Positions 41,980 through 50,011 of a stretch of DNA of 51,510 nucleotides are shown in pieces. Source of the stretch: Chloroflexota bacterium. GTDB taxonomy: Bacteria > Chloroflexota > Anaerolineae > Aggregatilineales > Phototrophicaceae. The position numbers and the translations under genes were made by a program. Location of the stretch: positions 1 through 51,510 of the forward strand of contig JAPPFH010000007.1 of NCBI GenBank assembly GCA_028875185.1, given 5' to 3'. Every line of letters starts with the position of its first letter. Position 1 is the first letter of the stretch. Under the pieces are notes generated by a model, which made no database searches, was not told the DNA's origin, and saw only the letters and a program-made list of their open reading frames with translations.

Positions 41980-42906
41980 TCAGTACGATCCCCGATGCGG
42001 GAAGCGCCGCAGCAGCCCGGTGGGCTTGCGATATTGCTGCAGCAGGGCGATTCCACTGACGATAACAATCATGCCGATCAGCATCGTGCCAGTAATCTCT
42101 TCGCCCAGGAGCAGGACGCCGCCGATGCCGGCCACAATCGGAATGATGTACGTTGTCATCACCGCCGGCGTGGCGCCGAAGCGCTTGATATTGTAAAAGG
42201 ACAGCAGCAAGCCGAGGAAGGTGCCCACAACCGCCGAGTAGATCAGCGCCAGGACGCCGGCGCCGTCAACCGCGCTGAGGTCAAAGCCGACGGTCAAGAG
42301 CGAGAAGGGCGTCACCGCCAGCGCCGTGGTGAAGATGCGGATGCTGCCGACATCGTAGGCGTCATAACCGCGCAGGTATTTTCGCGCGTAAATGATCATC
42401 ACCGCGCTGAAGACCATCGCCACTAAAACGAGCAGGTAGCCGGTCGGTGCCGCGCCGGTCGCGTCCGGCAAGCCATCCTCGCCGCTCAAAGCCAGCAGCA
42501 GGGCGCCGCCCAGCGCCAGCGTGACGCCGAAAGCCTTGCGCCGATTGAGCAGCTCGTCCGGCAGAATGAAATGCGCCAGGCAGACGGTCAGCGCCGGTCC
42601 AGTCGCCAGCAGCAAGGACGTTACGCCGCTCGATTGATATTGCAGCGCGCTAATCACACAGACCATTGGTACGGCAGTGCCGAAGACGCCGAGCAAACCG
42701 GCGCGCTTCCATACTTCAATATCGCGCGGCAAACGGCGGCCAGTGACAATGGCGTAGACCAACAGCGCCATCCCGCTGGATATGATCATGCGAATGCCGA
42801 TATAGGTCGTAGGTTCGAACTGACCCAAGCTGAAGCGGGAAACTACCATCGACGAGCCGAAGAAAAAAGCGAGCAGTGCGACATAGGGTAGGGCGGCGAT
42901 ATTCAA
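41980..42906 (-). CDS. EamA-family (drug/metabolite) transporter
   Basis: A 308-residue inner-membrane protein with about ten helices arranged as two EamA repeats: the first from LPYVALLAFFFGSSMVVSRFS and the second from APTGYLLVLVAMVFSAVMIIYARKYL. A conserved GTAVPMVCVISALQYQSSGVTSLLLATGPALTVCLAHFIL segment closes the first repeat and LLLGEEITGTMLIGMIVIVSGIAL the second. Members export amino acids, nucleobases or other metabolites. The gene stands alone. Nothing nearby indicates the cargo. Confidence 0.88.
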   Translation of the reverse strand: MNIAALPYVALLAFFFGSSMVVSRFSLGQFEPTTYIGIRMIISSGMALLVYAIVTGRRLPRDIEVWKRAGLLGVFGTAVPMVCVISALQYQSSGVTSLLLATGPALTVCLAHFILPDELLNRRKAFGVTLALGGALLLALSGEDGLPDATGAAPTGYLLVLVAMVFSAVMIIYARKYLRGYDAYDVGSIRIFTTALAVTPFSLLTVGFDLSAVDGAGVLALIYSAVVGTFLGLLLSFYNIKRFGATPAVMTTYIIPIVAGIGGVLLLGEEITGTMLIGMIVIVSGIALLQQYRKPTGLLRRFPHRGSY

Positions 42907-43027
42907 TAGGGGCTTCCCCGCGTGGATGAGCGAACAGGCGGGGAGTTTACAGCAGAAGGTCAGGCAATGTAATGGGGAGAAAATCGCGGGGGCAGTGTGT
43001 TATGCGGAAGTTTATGCGCGATGGCGC

Positions 43028-43600
43028 TTAAACCAGCGAGAACAGCGCATCAAGCTCCAGCCTGAAGCCGGGCAAGCCGGGCTGTCCGTCAAGAGCGCCG
43101 CCTGTGCCGACTGTTTCGCTAATCGTCTTCCCGTTTTCCAGGCGCCAGGTCTCGGCGGTCTTTTCGTCCGGGTTCACGAGCCAGACCAGTGCCGTGCCAT
43201 TTTGCAAATAAACTTCGGCTTTGCGCCGTAGTTCGGGCAATGTGTTGCTCGGCGACAAGACCTCAACAGCTAAGTCCGGCATCACCGGCACGAAGCGCTT
43301 TGGAAAAGGTTGCGGCGCCCTATCGCGATGAACAAAACCGACATCTGGTCCAAGCAGCGTTGATCGGGAATCTGGCGGGTGGTAGCCGGTTTCTGTGGTT
43401 ATGCGCCCCAGCTCTCGCTCAAGTACGTATGCCCAAAGAAAATGCGCAATTAATGAGGCTATTAGACCGTGCTCACCTCCAGGTCGTGACATGAAAAGCA
43501 GTTCTCCGTCGATAAGATAAAAGAACTTGTTCTCGTTCTCCGGCAATTGTGACAACCGCCAAGCATCGTCAATGGTGTAAACTCGGTCTCGGACGATCAT
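43028..43600 (-). CDS. Uma2-family (DUF820) PD-(D/E)XK nuclease-like protein
   Basis: A 190-residue protein of the Uma2 family. It shows the order E-x(9-20)-LGPDVGFV, PDLAVEVLSPSN, and the K in ELRRKAEVYLQNGTALVWLVNPDEKTAEVW-like form, the PD-(D/E)XK core of these proteins. Uma2 genes are abundant in Cyanobacteria and Chloroflexota and their biological role is unknown, though transposon-associated and DNA-cleaving roles have been proposed. It is flanked by gaps of 110-120 bases and has no partner. Confidence 0.88.
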   Translation of the reverse strand: MIVRDRVYTIDDAWRLSQLPENENKFFYLIDGELLFMSRPGGEHGLIASLIAHFLWAYVLERELGRITTETGYHPPDSRSTLLGPDVGFVHRDRAPQPFPKRFVPVMPDLAVEVLSPSNTLPELRRKAEVYLQNGTALVWLVNPDEKTAETWRLENGKTISETVGTGGALDGQPGLPGFRLELDALFSLV

Positions 43601-43713
43601 CTTCGCCCTTCCTTTCCGATTCCGTCACTCCGCATTATAGTCGACAGCGATCAGAGATCAAAAGAATCCATTTCATTTGCAAACCTCGCTCTAATGGCGC
43701 CTAGGCAATCAGA

Positions 43714-45081
43714 TCACAGCCGTCGGCGCGGCGCCGTGTAGGCCGCGGGCGTCTCCATCTCATCCATCCAGCGCGCGAATTTGGCGTGCATCATTTGGCA
43801 AACATCGGGCCGCTCTTCCGCCAGATTGCGCTGATGCCCCGGGTCATTAATCGCGTCGTACAGTTCGATCGGCTCGCCCTCGAGCGCGAAGAGGAAATCC
43901 CATTCGCCATCACGAATTGTGCTTGGCGACACCTCAACCACGACGCGTTCGCTGTCGTCAACGATGAGCGTGGTGTTGCCAGCGGTATCGATCAACGATT
44001 GCGATGTGACCACGATATCATGCAGCCGGTCGACCTCGCCCCGCGCCAGCGGCAGCAGCGAACCCGCCTGCACGCGCGCGGGAGCGTCGATGCCCGCCAG
44101 TTCCAGCATGGTCGGCATGATATCGGGGATGCTGACCAAGCCCGATATCCGTTGATGTTCGTAACCGGGGATTTTGGCGAAGAGCGGAACGTGGCTGATT
44201 TCGTTGTGTTTTGGCGTCCGGTACGAGATCGCGCCTTGCTTGAAGCGCGCCATCGCCTCCATCACCGGAATCGTATTATCGGGCCAGCGGAAACGGCTCT
44301 TGCCGAAGATGCCAAACTCGCCGAAATAAAAGCCATGGTCGGAGACGAAGAAAATGGCGGTGTCCTCATAGACGCCGAGCGTTTTCAGTCGGTCAATCAA
44401 CAAACCGAACCAGCGATCGACCATCGTGATTTCGCCCATGTAAGTCGCTTTGGCGATTTCGAGATCGCGCTCGCTATAACCGGCTTCTTCCCAATCCCAA
44501 TAGGCGGGGTAAACCTGCTCGCCTTGGTAATCCGGCAGGTAGGGCTTGACGTAATGCGCCGGCGGATCCCAGGGTTCGTGTGGGTCCCAGGCGTCGATGT
44601 AGAGGAAGAATTTCTCTTCGTGATGCCGCTCAAGCCAATCCATCGCCGCTTTGAAAGTCTGCGGCGCGAAGCGATCATCTTCTTCCTTCCAGAGGCTGGT
44701 GACATCGGGGCGGCCCGAGGCTTCGCGCTGGCCGCGGATCCAGATGAAATCGTCAAAGCCGCGGTCGTAGCCATAGCCGTTGCGGATGAGAAAGGGATTG
44801 TCGCCGATGCCCATGGTTGTGTAGCCTGCTTTGGTCATCAAGCCAGCCAGCGTGATTTCATCCGGCGGCAGCGGACCCCAGGTCAAGTAGGTGAAGGTGA
44901 ATCGTCCGGTGGCGATATCGGCGCGCGTAGGCACTGTGGGGAAAGAGGCGGCGTGGCAGTCGTCAAAGACGAGCGCTTCACCCGCGAATTGCGTCAGGTA
45001 GGGCGCGATCACACGCTGGCTGCCATAGCTGGGCAAATGGTCCGCTCTGAGCGTATCGGTGACGACGCAGATGATGTTCAT
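43714..45081 (-). CDS. Sulfatase-superfamily hydrolase with Thr at the nucleophile position
   Basis: A 455-residue alkaline phosphatase/sulfatase-fold enzyme. Metal ligands appear in VVTDTLRADHL (D9) and FFVSDHGFYFGEFG (DHG), with YIDAWDPHEPWDPP and KHNEISHVPLFAKIPG also kept. The site that in sulfatases reads C/S-x-P-x-R, whose Cys or Ser becomes formylglycine, reads T49-V-P-T-R53. Formylglycine cannot form from Thr, so a classical sulfatase activity is unlikely; a phosphodiesterase or phosphonate/phosphate hydrolase using Thr as nucleophile is more plausible. No signal peptide is seen. It lies downstream of a sugar ABC cluster on the same strand. Confidence 0.85.
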   Translation of the reverse strand: MNIICVVTDTLRADHLPSYGSQRVIAPYLTQFAGEALVFDDCHAASFPTVPTRADIATGRFTFTYLTWGPLPPDEITLAGLMTKAGYTTMGIGDNPFLIRNGYGYDRGFDDFIWIRGQREASGRPDVTSLWKEEDDRFAPQTFKAAMDWLERHHEEKFFLYIDAWDPHEPWDPPAHYVKPYLPDYQGEQVYPAYWDWEEAGYSERDLEIAKATYMGEITMVDRWFGLLIDRLKTLGVYEDTAIFFVSDHGFYFGEFGIFGKSRFRWPDNTIPVMEAMARFKQGAISYRTPKHNEISHVPLFAKIPGYEHQRISGLVSIPDIMPTMLELAGIDAPARVQAGSLLPLARGEVDRLHDIVVTSQSLIDTAGNTTLIVDDSERVVVEVSPSTIRDGEWDFLFALEGEPIELYDAINDPGHQRNLAEERPDVCQMMHAKFARWMDEMETPAAYTAPRRRL

Positions 45082-45231
45082 GTTGCTACTCTCCTGGGTA
45101 ACGATTCAAAACACTAACACCAAGCACAACGAGCAGGATTGAGTACACCGAGAAAACAGCTTAGACCATCTATGCAAGTATGAGACAATCCAGCCAAGTG
45201 AATGAGGTATTGAGAAGAACCCCCATGTTTG

Positions 45232-45262
45232 TGTGGGCGAGCTGGTAGCTCGCTCCTACTCA
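45232..45262. repeat. Intergenic palindromic repeat, GGGCGAGC variant
   Basis: TGTGGGCGAGCTGGTAGCTCGCTCCTAC lies between the second sugar ABC cluster and the sulfatase-like gene. The arms GAGC/GCTC pair around TGGTA. Confidence 0.65.
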
Positions 45263-45295
45263 CAGACGCGCCACACAGACGATTTCCCAATGGGG

Positions 45296-46300
45296 CTAGC
45301 CCTTCACCGCGCCAGACGCGAGCCCGCGGATCAGGTATTTCTGGAAGAAGATGATCACGACCAGGATCGGCAGCGTGACCGACACGGAAGCGGCCGCCGC
45401 CAGCGTGACGTGCCCCGGGTCTTCGCCGCCGGTGAATTGCGCGATGCCGACCGGCAGCGTCCAGTTGATCTGCGTCAGGATGCGCGCCAGCAGGAAATCG
45501 TTGTAAGCCAGCAGCAGGGTGAACAAACCGGTGGTGATGATGCCGGGCCACATGATCGGCACGATCACCGAGAGGAAGGACTTCAGGCGGCCGGCGCCGT
45601 CGATCATCGCCGCTTCTTCAATCTCGCGCGGTATCTCCATGAAGAAGCTGCGCAGCATCCAGATGGTGAATGGCTGATTGGTCGCGACCAGGCAGAGTAT
45701 CAGCAGGATATGCGTATCGTACAAACCGGATAGCTGACCCAGGTAGTAGAAGGGCAGCACCAGCGCCATGCTGGGCAGCGATCGGAAAGCCAAGGCGATC
45801 ACGAGAATGTAAACGGAAACGACATGCCGGAAACGCGCCAGCCCATAACCAGCCAGCGCGCCGATGCTCAAGGAGACGCATACCGTGCCAATCGTCACAA
45901 TGACGCTGTTGATCAGGTAATCGTAGAACTCGGCTGTATTGACGATTTCCGGCAGCGCCAGCGCAACGATGACGCCGGCGAATATGCAGCCCATGTAAAC
46001 GATTGAGTTGGGCGCCGGGAGGCGATTGGCTGATAGGGCGATGACGACCAGGATGAAGAAGATCAGGATCAGCGCCAAGCCATAAGGCGCGAACGCTTCC
46101 GGCGCCATATTCAGCCAGAGCTCCGAATAATTATCGCCAGTGGGTGAGAATACAAAGCGCGGGACGCGGGCGTTGGCGTCCTTCGGCAGCTTGATCGAGC
46201 TCATGATCGTCCAGGTGAACGGCAGGATGTTATACAGCGTGAAAAGAGCCAGCGCGATATAGATTATGAATCTAGCGATGGGATTGTCAGTCCGGGTCAT
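45296..46300 (-). CDS. Carbohydrate ABC transporter permease, MalG type with extra helices
   Basis: A 334-residue permease with the family EAA loop (EEAAMIDGAGRLKSFLSVIVPIMWP, about 228-252) and a typical C-terminal half. It differs from usual MalG proteins by about 40 more residues in the first periplasmic loop, which form two added hydrophobic segments (YGLALILIFFILVVIALSA and IVYMGCIFAGVIVALALP, about 75-125). This gives about eight helices instead of six. The start codon overlaps the stop of the first permease by one base (TAATG), so the two are coupled. No ATPase gene is nearby. Substrate unknown. Confidence 0.9.
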   Translation of the reverse strand: MTRTDNPIARFIIYIALALFTLYNILPFTWTIMSSIKLPKDANARVPRFVFSPTGDNYSELWLNMAPEAFAPYGLALILIFFILVVIALSANRLPAPNSIVYMGCIFAGVIVALALPEIVNTAEFYDYLINSVIVTIGTVCVSLSIGALAGYGLARFRHVVSVYILVIALAFRSLPSMALVLPFYYLGQLSGLYDTHILLILCLVATNQPFTIWMLRSFFMEIPREIEEAAMIDGAGRLKSFLSVIVPIMWPGIITTGLFTLLLAYNDFLLARILTQINWTLPVGIAQFTGGEDPGHVTLAAAASVSVTLPILVVIIFFQKYLIRGLASGAVKG

Positions 46301-47169
46301 TAGTCTTCCTCCGTCTGCTCGCGATAAGTCATGACGAGGAATGGAACCAACACGACAAAGATGCCGAGGACGGTGAGCACGCTCATGGCGTTGGCTTTGC
46401 CGAGCCGGCCAAAAGTGAGCGCGACCTGAAAGTTGTAATACATAATGGTTTCGGAATCATAGATGGGATTCTGCGATGTCAGCACGAAGACGCTGTCAAA
46501 GACGCGATAGGCGTCCATGATCGAGATTAAGCCGATAAAGACAAATAGCGAGCGCAAATGCGGGATGGCGACATGCCACAATTGCTTCAGCCAGGACGCG
46601 CCATCGACGCGGGCCGCTTCCAATGATTCTTGCGGCAGCGTCTGTAAACCGGCGAAGAGCACAATCATGGCGAAGGGCGTCGCCGTCCAGATGCTATGGA
46701 AAATGATCAGCAGGGGCACCGTCGTGCTGTTCATGAACAGGCGGTACTCGAATAGCTGCTGCATCCAATACCAGTAGGGCCCGCCCCGATCGAACATGTC
46801 GCGGAAGATGAGCGTGCCCACGACCGGCGTCATCACGAAGGGCACCAGCGCCGCGGCGACGAATACCCCACGAAAACGCGTGACCTGATCCAGCAGCAGG
46901 GCGAACATCAAACCGAGGACAATGCGCGCCGGTACGGCGACGGCGATGAACAGCAGCGTAAATTCCAGCGAATCCCAAAACTCCGGATCGCCCAAGACTT
47001 CCTCGTAATTCTGAAAGCCCACCCACACCGGCGCGTCCAGATTGCGGAAGGTGATGTAGTGCAGCCCCAATACGATAGAAGCGAGCAAGGGCGCGGTCAT
47101 CAGCGCTAGCATGATGAATACGCTGGGGCCAACGAACAAGCTGAAAGTTCCTTTTTTCATAAGCGACAA
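46300..47169 (-). CDS. Carbohydrate ABC transporter permease, MalF/UgpA type
   Basis: A 289-residue inner-membrane permease with six helices and an EAA loop (ESLEAARVDGASWLKQLWHVAIPHLR, about 187-212). N-terminal LFVGPSVFIMLALMTAPLLASIVLGL is the first helix. It pairs with the downstream MalG-type protein, with the coding ends overlapping by one base, and with the binding protein encoded 120 bases upstream. The intervening AT-poor 120 bases include a possible hairpin-bearing stretch but no gene. It is clearly a sugar-class importer; the sugar is unknown. Confidence 0.92.
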   Translation of the reverse strand: MSLMKKGTFSLFVGPSVFIMLALMTAPLLASIVLGLHYITFRNLDAPVWVGFQNYEEVLGDPEFWDSLEFTLLFIAVAVPARIVLGLMFALLLDQVTRFRGVFVAAALVPFVMTPVVGTLIFRDMFDRGGPYWYWMQQLFEYRLFMNSTTVPLLIIFHSIWTATPFAMIVLFAGLQTLPQESLEAARVDGASWLKQLWHVAIPHLRSLFVFIGLISIMDAYRVFDSVFVLTSQNPIYDSETIMYYNFQVALTFGRLGKANAMSVLTVLGIFVVLVPFLVMTYREQTEED

Positions 47170-47290
47170 CCCGAATCTATAGGAAAGTCATACGTGGAAT
47201 TGCATCGACAAGACAGGCGTGGCAAAGTCATTAGACGAATGACCCCTCCTCTCGCGCAGAGAGAAGGGGTCAAAGAGATGCTGGGGCGGC

Positions 47291-48574
47291 TTAGCCCTCA
47301 ATGAAACCCTGGGTGGTCGCTTCGGCGGTATAGGCTTCGGCGGCGGCGTCCAGCAAGTCCGCGGCCGACATATCGCCGGTCACAATCTGCGGCAGCCATT
47401 GCCCCAATACGCCGTTCAACACCGCGCCGATAGCGGCGACGCTCGAGCCTTCGACGCCGCCATTGATGGTCTCAAAGACAGCCGGCAAATAGCGCGCGTC
47501 AGCTTCCGCGGCCACTGAATTGCGGCTAATGACGCCATAACCCGAAGCGCCTACCTGGCTCTGAACATCCAAGGCTTCCATCAGCACCTGGAAGACCAAA
47601 TCCGGGTCGTCGTCAATATTCGCCGGAATACCCAATCCAGCGCCGGTGCCGCCAGTCGCGGCGTAGGGTCCATCGGCGAGCGCTCTTGGCGCCGGCGCAA
47701 ACTCGATGCCGCCGACATAATCGGAGAAGTCCGGATCGTCCATGGCGGCCGCGCGGCTGGCCCAGGTGAATACCATCGCCAATTCGCCGGTGGCAATGCC
47801 GATCTGGCTGTCGTCAATACTGTAGGTCAAGCCTTCCGCGCCCATGCAAGCGTCAGTGATCTCGACTAACTTCTCCAGCGCCATCACACCTTCGTCGCCA
47901 TTGAAGGCGGGGGTATTGTCTTCATTGAGCAGATGACCGCCGAAGCCGAGCAGCAGGTCGCTGAATTCGAGACGCCAAGCCCAGCCGGCATGAAGCTGAA
48001 TGGTGAAGGGCAGCACAGTACTCTCGTCAGCGTACAACACGCCGCAAGCGTCAATCACATCGTCCCAAGTCTCGGGAACGGCAACCCCGTGCGCTTCCAG
48101 AATATCGGGGCGATAGAAGAGGTGGCGTGTATTCAGCTCCATCGGAAGCGCGTAAATGACGCCATCTATCGACATATCTTCGAGGCCGCCGATATCGGAG
48201 ATGTGGTAGGCTTCTTCATATTTGTCGATCAGGTCGTTCAGCGGCATCATCCAACCTTCCGCTGTATAGCTGTTTACCGTGCCTTGCGTCACCATGATGA
48301 TGTCATAGGGCGATGTGCCGCCAGCGCCCAGCGCCAGGCTTAACTGTTCTTGCGCCGCGCCGGATGACAGCAGCTGCGTGTTCACCTCGACATTGTCCAC
48401 CGCGTTGCAGGCTTCGAGTTCATCGGCGTAGAAATCGATGATGGGGTAGGTCCAGCCGATCATATTGATCTGCGCGGCGTTCTCCGGCGGCTCGAGCATG
48501 CAGCCGCCCATATCTTGCGCGGCCGCCGGCAGCATAAGCGCCAGCAGCGCGACTACTAGAATTGCCTTCCTCAT
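47291..48574 (-). CDS. Sugar ABC transporter substrate-binding protein with Sec signal
   Basis: A 427-residue family 1 binding protein. The first 20 residues (MRKAILVVALLALMLPAAAQ) are a Sec signal with an AAAQ cleavage-type end; there is no lipobox, unlike many Gram-positive homologues. The mature part contains GTSPYDIIMVTQGTV, ALPMELNTRHLFYRPDILEAHG near the hinge, and WDDVIDACGVL, all usual in this class. It leads the operon with two permeases. The other sugar cluster of the window uses a Tat signal instead, so the two importers differ in export route. Confidence 0.92.
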   Translation of the reverse strand: MRKAILVVALLALMLPAAAQDMGGCMLEPPENAAQINMIGWTYPIIDFYADELEACNAVDNVEVNTQLLSSGAAQEQLSLALGAGGTSPYDIIMVTQGTVNSYTAEGWMMPLNDLIDKYEEAYHISDIGGLEDMSIDGVIYALPMELNTRHLFYRPDILEAHGVAVPETWDDVIDACGVLYADESTVLPFTIQLHAGWAWRLEFSDLLLGFGGHLLNEDNTPAFNGDEGVMALEKLVEITDACMGAEGLTYSIDDSQIGIATGELAMVFTWASRAAAMDDPDFSDYVGGIEFAPAPRALADGPYAATGGTGAGLGIPANIDDDPDLVFQVLMEALDVQSQVGASGYGVISRNSVAAEADARYLPAVFETINGGVEGSSVAAIGAVLNGVLGQWLPQIVTGDMSAADLLDAAAEAYTAEATTQGFIEG

Positions 48575-48897
48575 GGAATTTCTCCTTAGTGGTTCACTAT
48601 CGAACGGAAATCAAAAGGGTGCGTATACTGAGCCAGCCGAACGCACCCTATGACGGAATATACCGCATCGTGACTGGAAAGCCAAGTTTTGAGTAGGATG
48701 GCGCAGGTCAATCGCTTCAAAATAGATTTGTACAAAACAGCGAGATATCATCCATTTTATGGATTCTGCAAGGCTTGTCCGCTACTGGTTGGTATTGCTG
48801 TTTTTCAACATGCAACAGATTTCTAAAGCTTCACCACAGAGGAAATGAGGAAACACAGAGGTCACAGAGGGACATATAGCCGCTTACACAAGGACGC

Positions 48898-48930
48898 TGT
48901 AGGGGCGTTTCGCTGAAACGCCCGCTGGCG
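48898..48930. repeat. Intergenic palindromic repeat, CGTTTCGC subfamily
   Basis: TGTAGGGGCGTTTCGCT then GAAACGCCCGCTGGCG matches the unit at 3304-3335 almost base for base, including the CGCTGGC tail. The two copies are more than 45 kb apart. Confidence 0.72.
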
Positions 48931-48953
48931 TATGGAGTGGCGGTCAGTGTCTA

Positions 48954-49024
48954 CGCGACCTACCAGGTCGCCCGACGGATAGAAATGGAATCTACAGGGG
49001 GTGACTTATTAAGTCGCCCCTGCA
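48954..49024. repeat. Two intergenic palindromic repeats, GACC and GACTT variants
   Basis: CGCGACCTACCAGGTCGCCCGACGG (48954-48978) and CTACAGGGGGTGACTTATTAAGTCGCCCCTG (48992-49022) follow the previous repeat closely, giving a cluster of three units within 130 bases. Confidence 0.65.
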
Positions 49025-49242
49025 TCTCACCCTCTTTTGCCAGCAAACAGATAGACCTCTGTGTCATCTGCGCTCTCTGTAGTTCAGAAGAATATAAAGC
49101 GATTGCCCTGGAAGTTGACAACGTCGTATTTTCCTGGGCTGGTTCCGCTTTATTCGCCTTTGAGCTTGCAGGGGAATATAATCTGGAACAAGTGCTAAAG
49201 GCATGCGCGGCATAGCTGTGAAGCGCGACGGGAGGGTTTGAT

Positions 49243-49998
49243 ATGGACAACGCAACTATTCAGCATGACGCGGGCGCTATCGCCGCCGAAATCAGCGAGC
49301 GCGGTTATTGCTTTCTCCCGTCGGTAATCGCGCCGGCAATGGCGGATGAAGCGCGCATGGCGCTGGAGCCGCTGCTGGACGAAGAAGCCACCGACGAAAT
49401 CCGCGGGGCGAAGACACAGCGCGTCGGCGGCATCGCCTACAAGCATCCAATTTTTGCCGATCTGCTGGCGCATCCGCTCATCGTGTCGATCTGGCAGAAA
49501 TACCTGGATGACGATGCAGTGATCTGCTCAACCTGGTCGGCCAACACCGCTTATCCCGGCTTCGACAAATACGGCTGGCATCCCGATTATCCCTACTGGT
49601 GGATCAACCAGCCCTGGCCCCTGGAAAAAGTCTGTGGGCAGACGATATGGCTGCTCGATGACTTCACTGAGGAGAACGGCGGCACCGGTTTCATGCCCGG
49701 CAGCCACCTGAAGGGCCATTCGCCGCCAAGAGAATGGAACGAGCATTGGCCCCCTGATGCGCGGATCTTGACTGGCGTACGCGGCAGCGCGCTGGTGTTT
49801 CATGGCGCCTTATGGCATTCGGCGCGCCCGAACCGCAGCGACCAAGCGCGCAGCGCGCTGCTCGGCATGTATACGCGTCCCTTCTTCCTGACGCAAGAAG
49901 ATATGCTGGCGCAACTGGACAAGGTGGAGAATCCGTCCGCGATGGTTCGGCAATTGATGGGCGCCGAGCGGCATCAACCGGGCATCATCGGCGGCTGA
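49243..49998 (+). CDS. Phytanoyl-CoA dioxygenase (PhyH) family protein
   Basis: A 251-residue Fe(II)/2-oxoglutarate oxygenase of the PhyH family. The metal triad is H113-x-D115 (WHPDYPYW) and H192 (WHSARPNRS), with R198 or R203 available to hold the 2-oxoglutarate carboxylate. GTGFMPGSHLKGHSPP is the usual substrate-lid strand. PhyH proteins hydroxylate diverse small molecules; fatty acyl-CoA is only one option. GGGAGG lies 6-11 bases before the ATG. It stands alone, with an epimerase gene converging on it 13 bases away. Confidence 0.9.
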   Translation: MDNATIQHDAGAIAAEISERGYCFLPSVIAPAMADEARMALEPLLDEEATDEIRGAKTQRVGGIAYKHPIFADLLAHPLIVSIWQKYLDDDAVICSTWSANTAYPGFDKYGWHPDYPYWWINQPWPLEKVCGQTIWLLDDFTEENGGTGFMPGSHLKGHSPPREWNEHWPPDARILTGVRGSALVFHGALWHSARPNRSDQARSALLGMYTRPFFLTQEDMLAQLDKVENPSAMVRQLMGAERHQPGIIGG

Positions 49999-50011
49999 CG
50001 CGTCCACGAAA

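Larger units (their letters stand above)
48575..49242. other. 668-bp repeat-rich intergenic region
   Basis: Between the divergent binding-protein gene and the PhyH gene I see no believable gene. It holds a CACAGAGG-type short tandem motif (about 48836-48870) and three palindromic repeats (48898-49024). A plus-strand frame at 48937-49215 runs through two of the repeats and is rejected. The promoter of the ABC operon should lie at the left end. Confidence 0.6.

Noticed and set aside
43786-45117. A 443-codon plus-strand frame opposite the sulfatase-like gene
   Set aside because: Complement of a gene with clear metal-binding motifs. The frame has low-complexity Asp/Arg/His-rich content and no domain.
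2194-49024. CRISPR array formed by the palindromic repeats
   Set aside because: The units are scattered between genes without regular spacers and vary in sequence.
48937-49215. A 92-codon plus-strand frame before the PhyH gene
   Set aside because: It runs through two palindromic repeats, has no ribosome site and shows no family resemblance.
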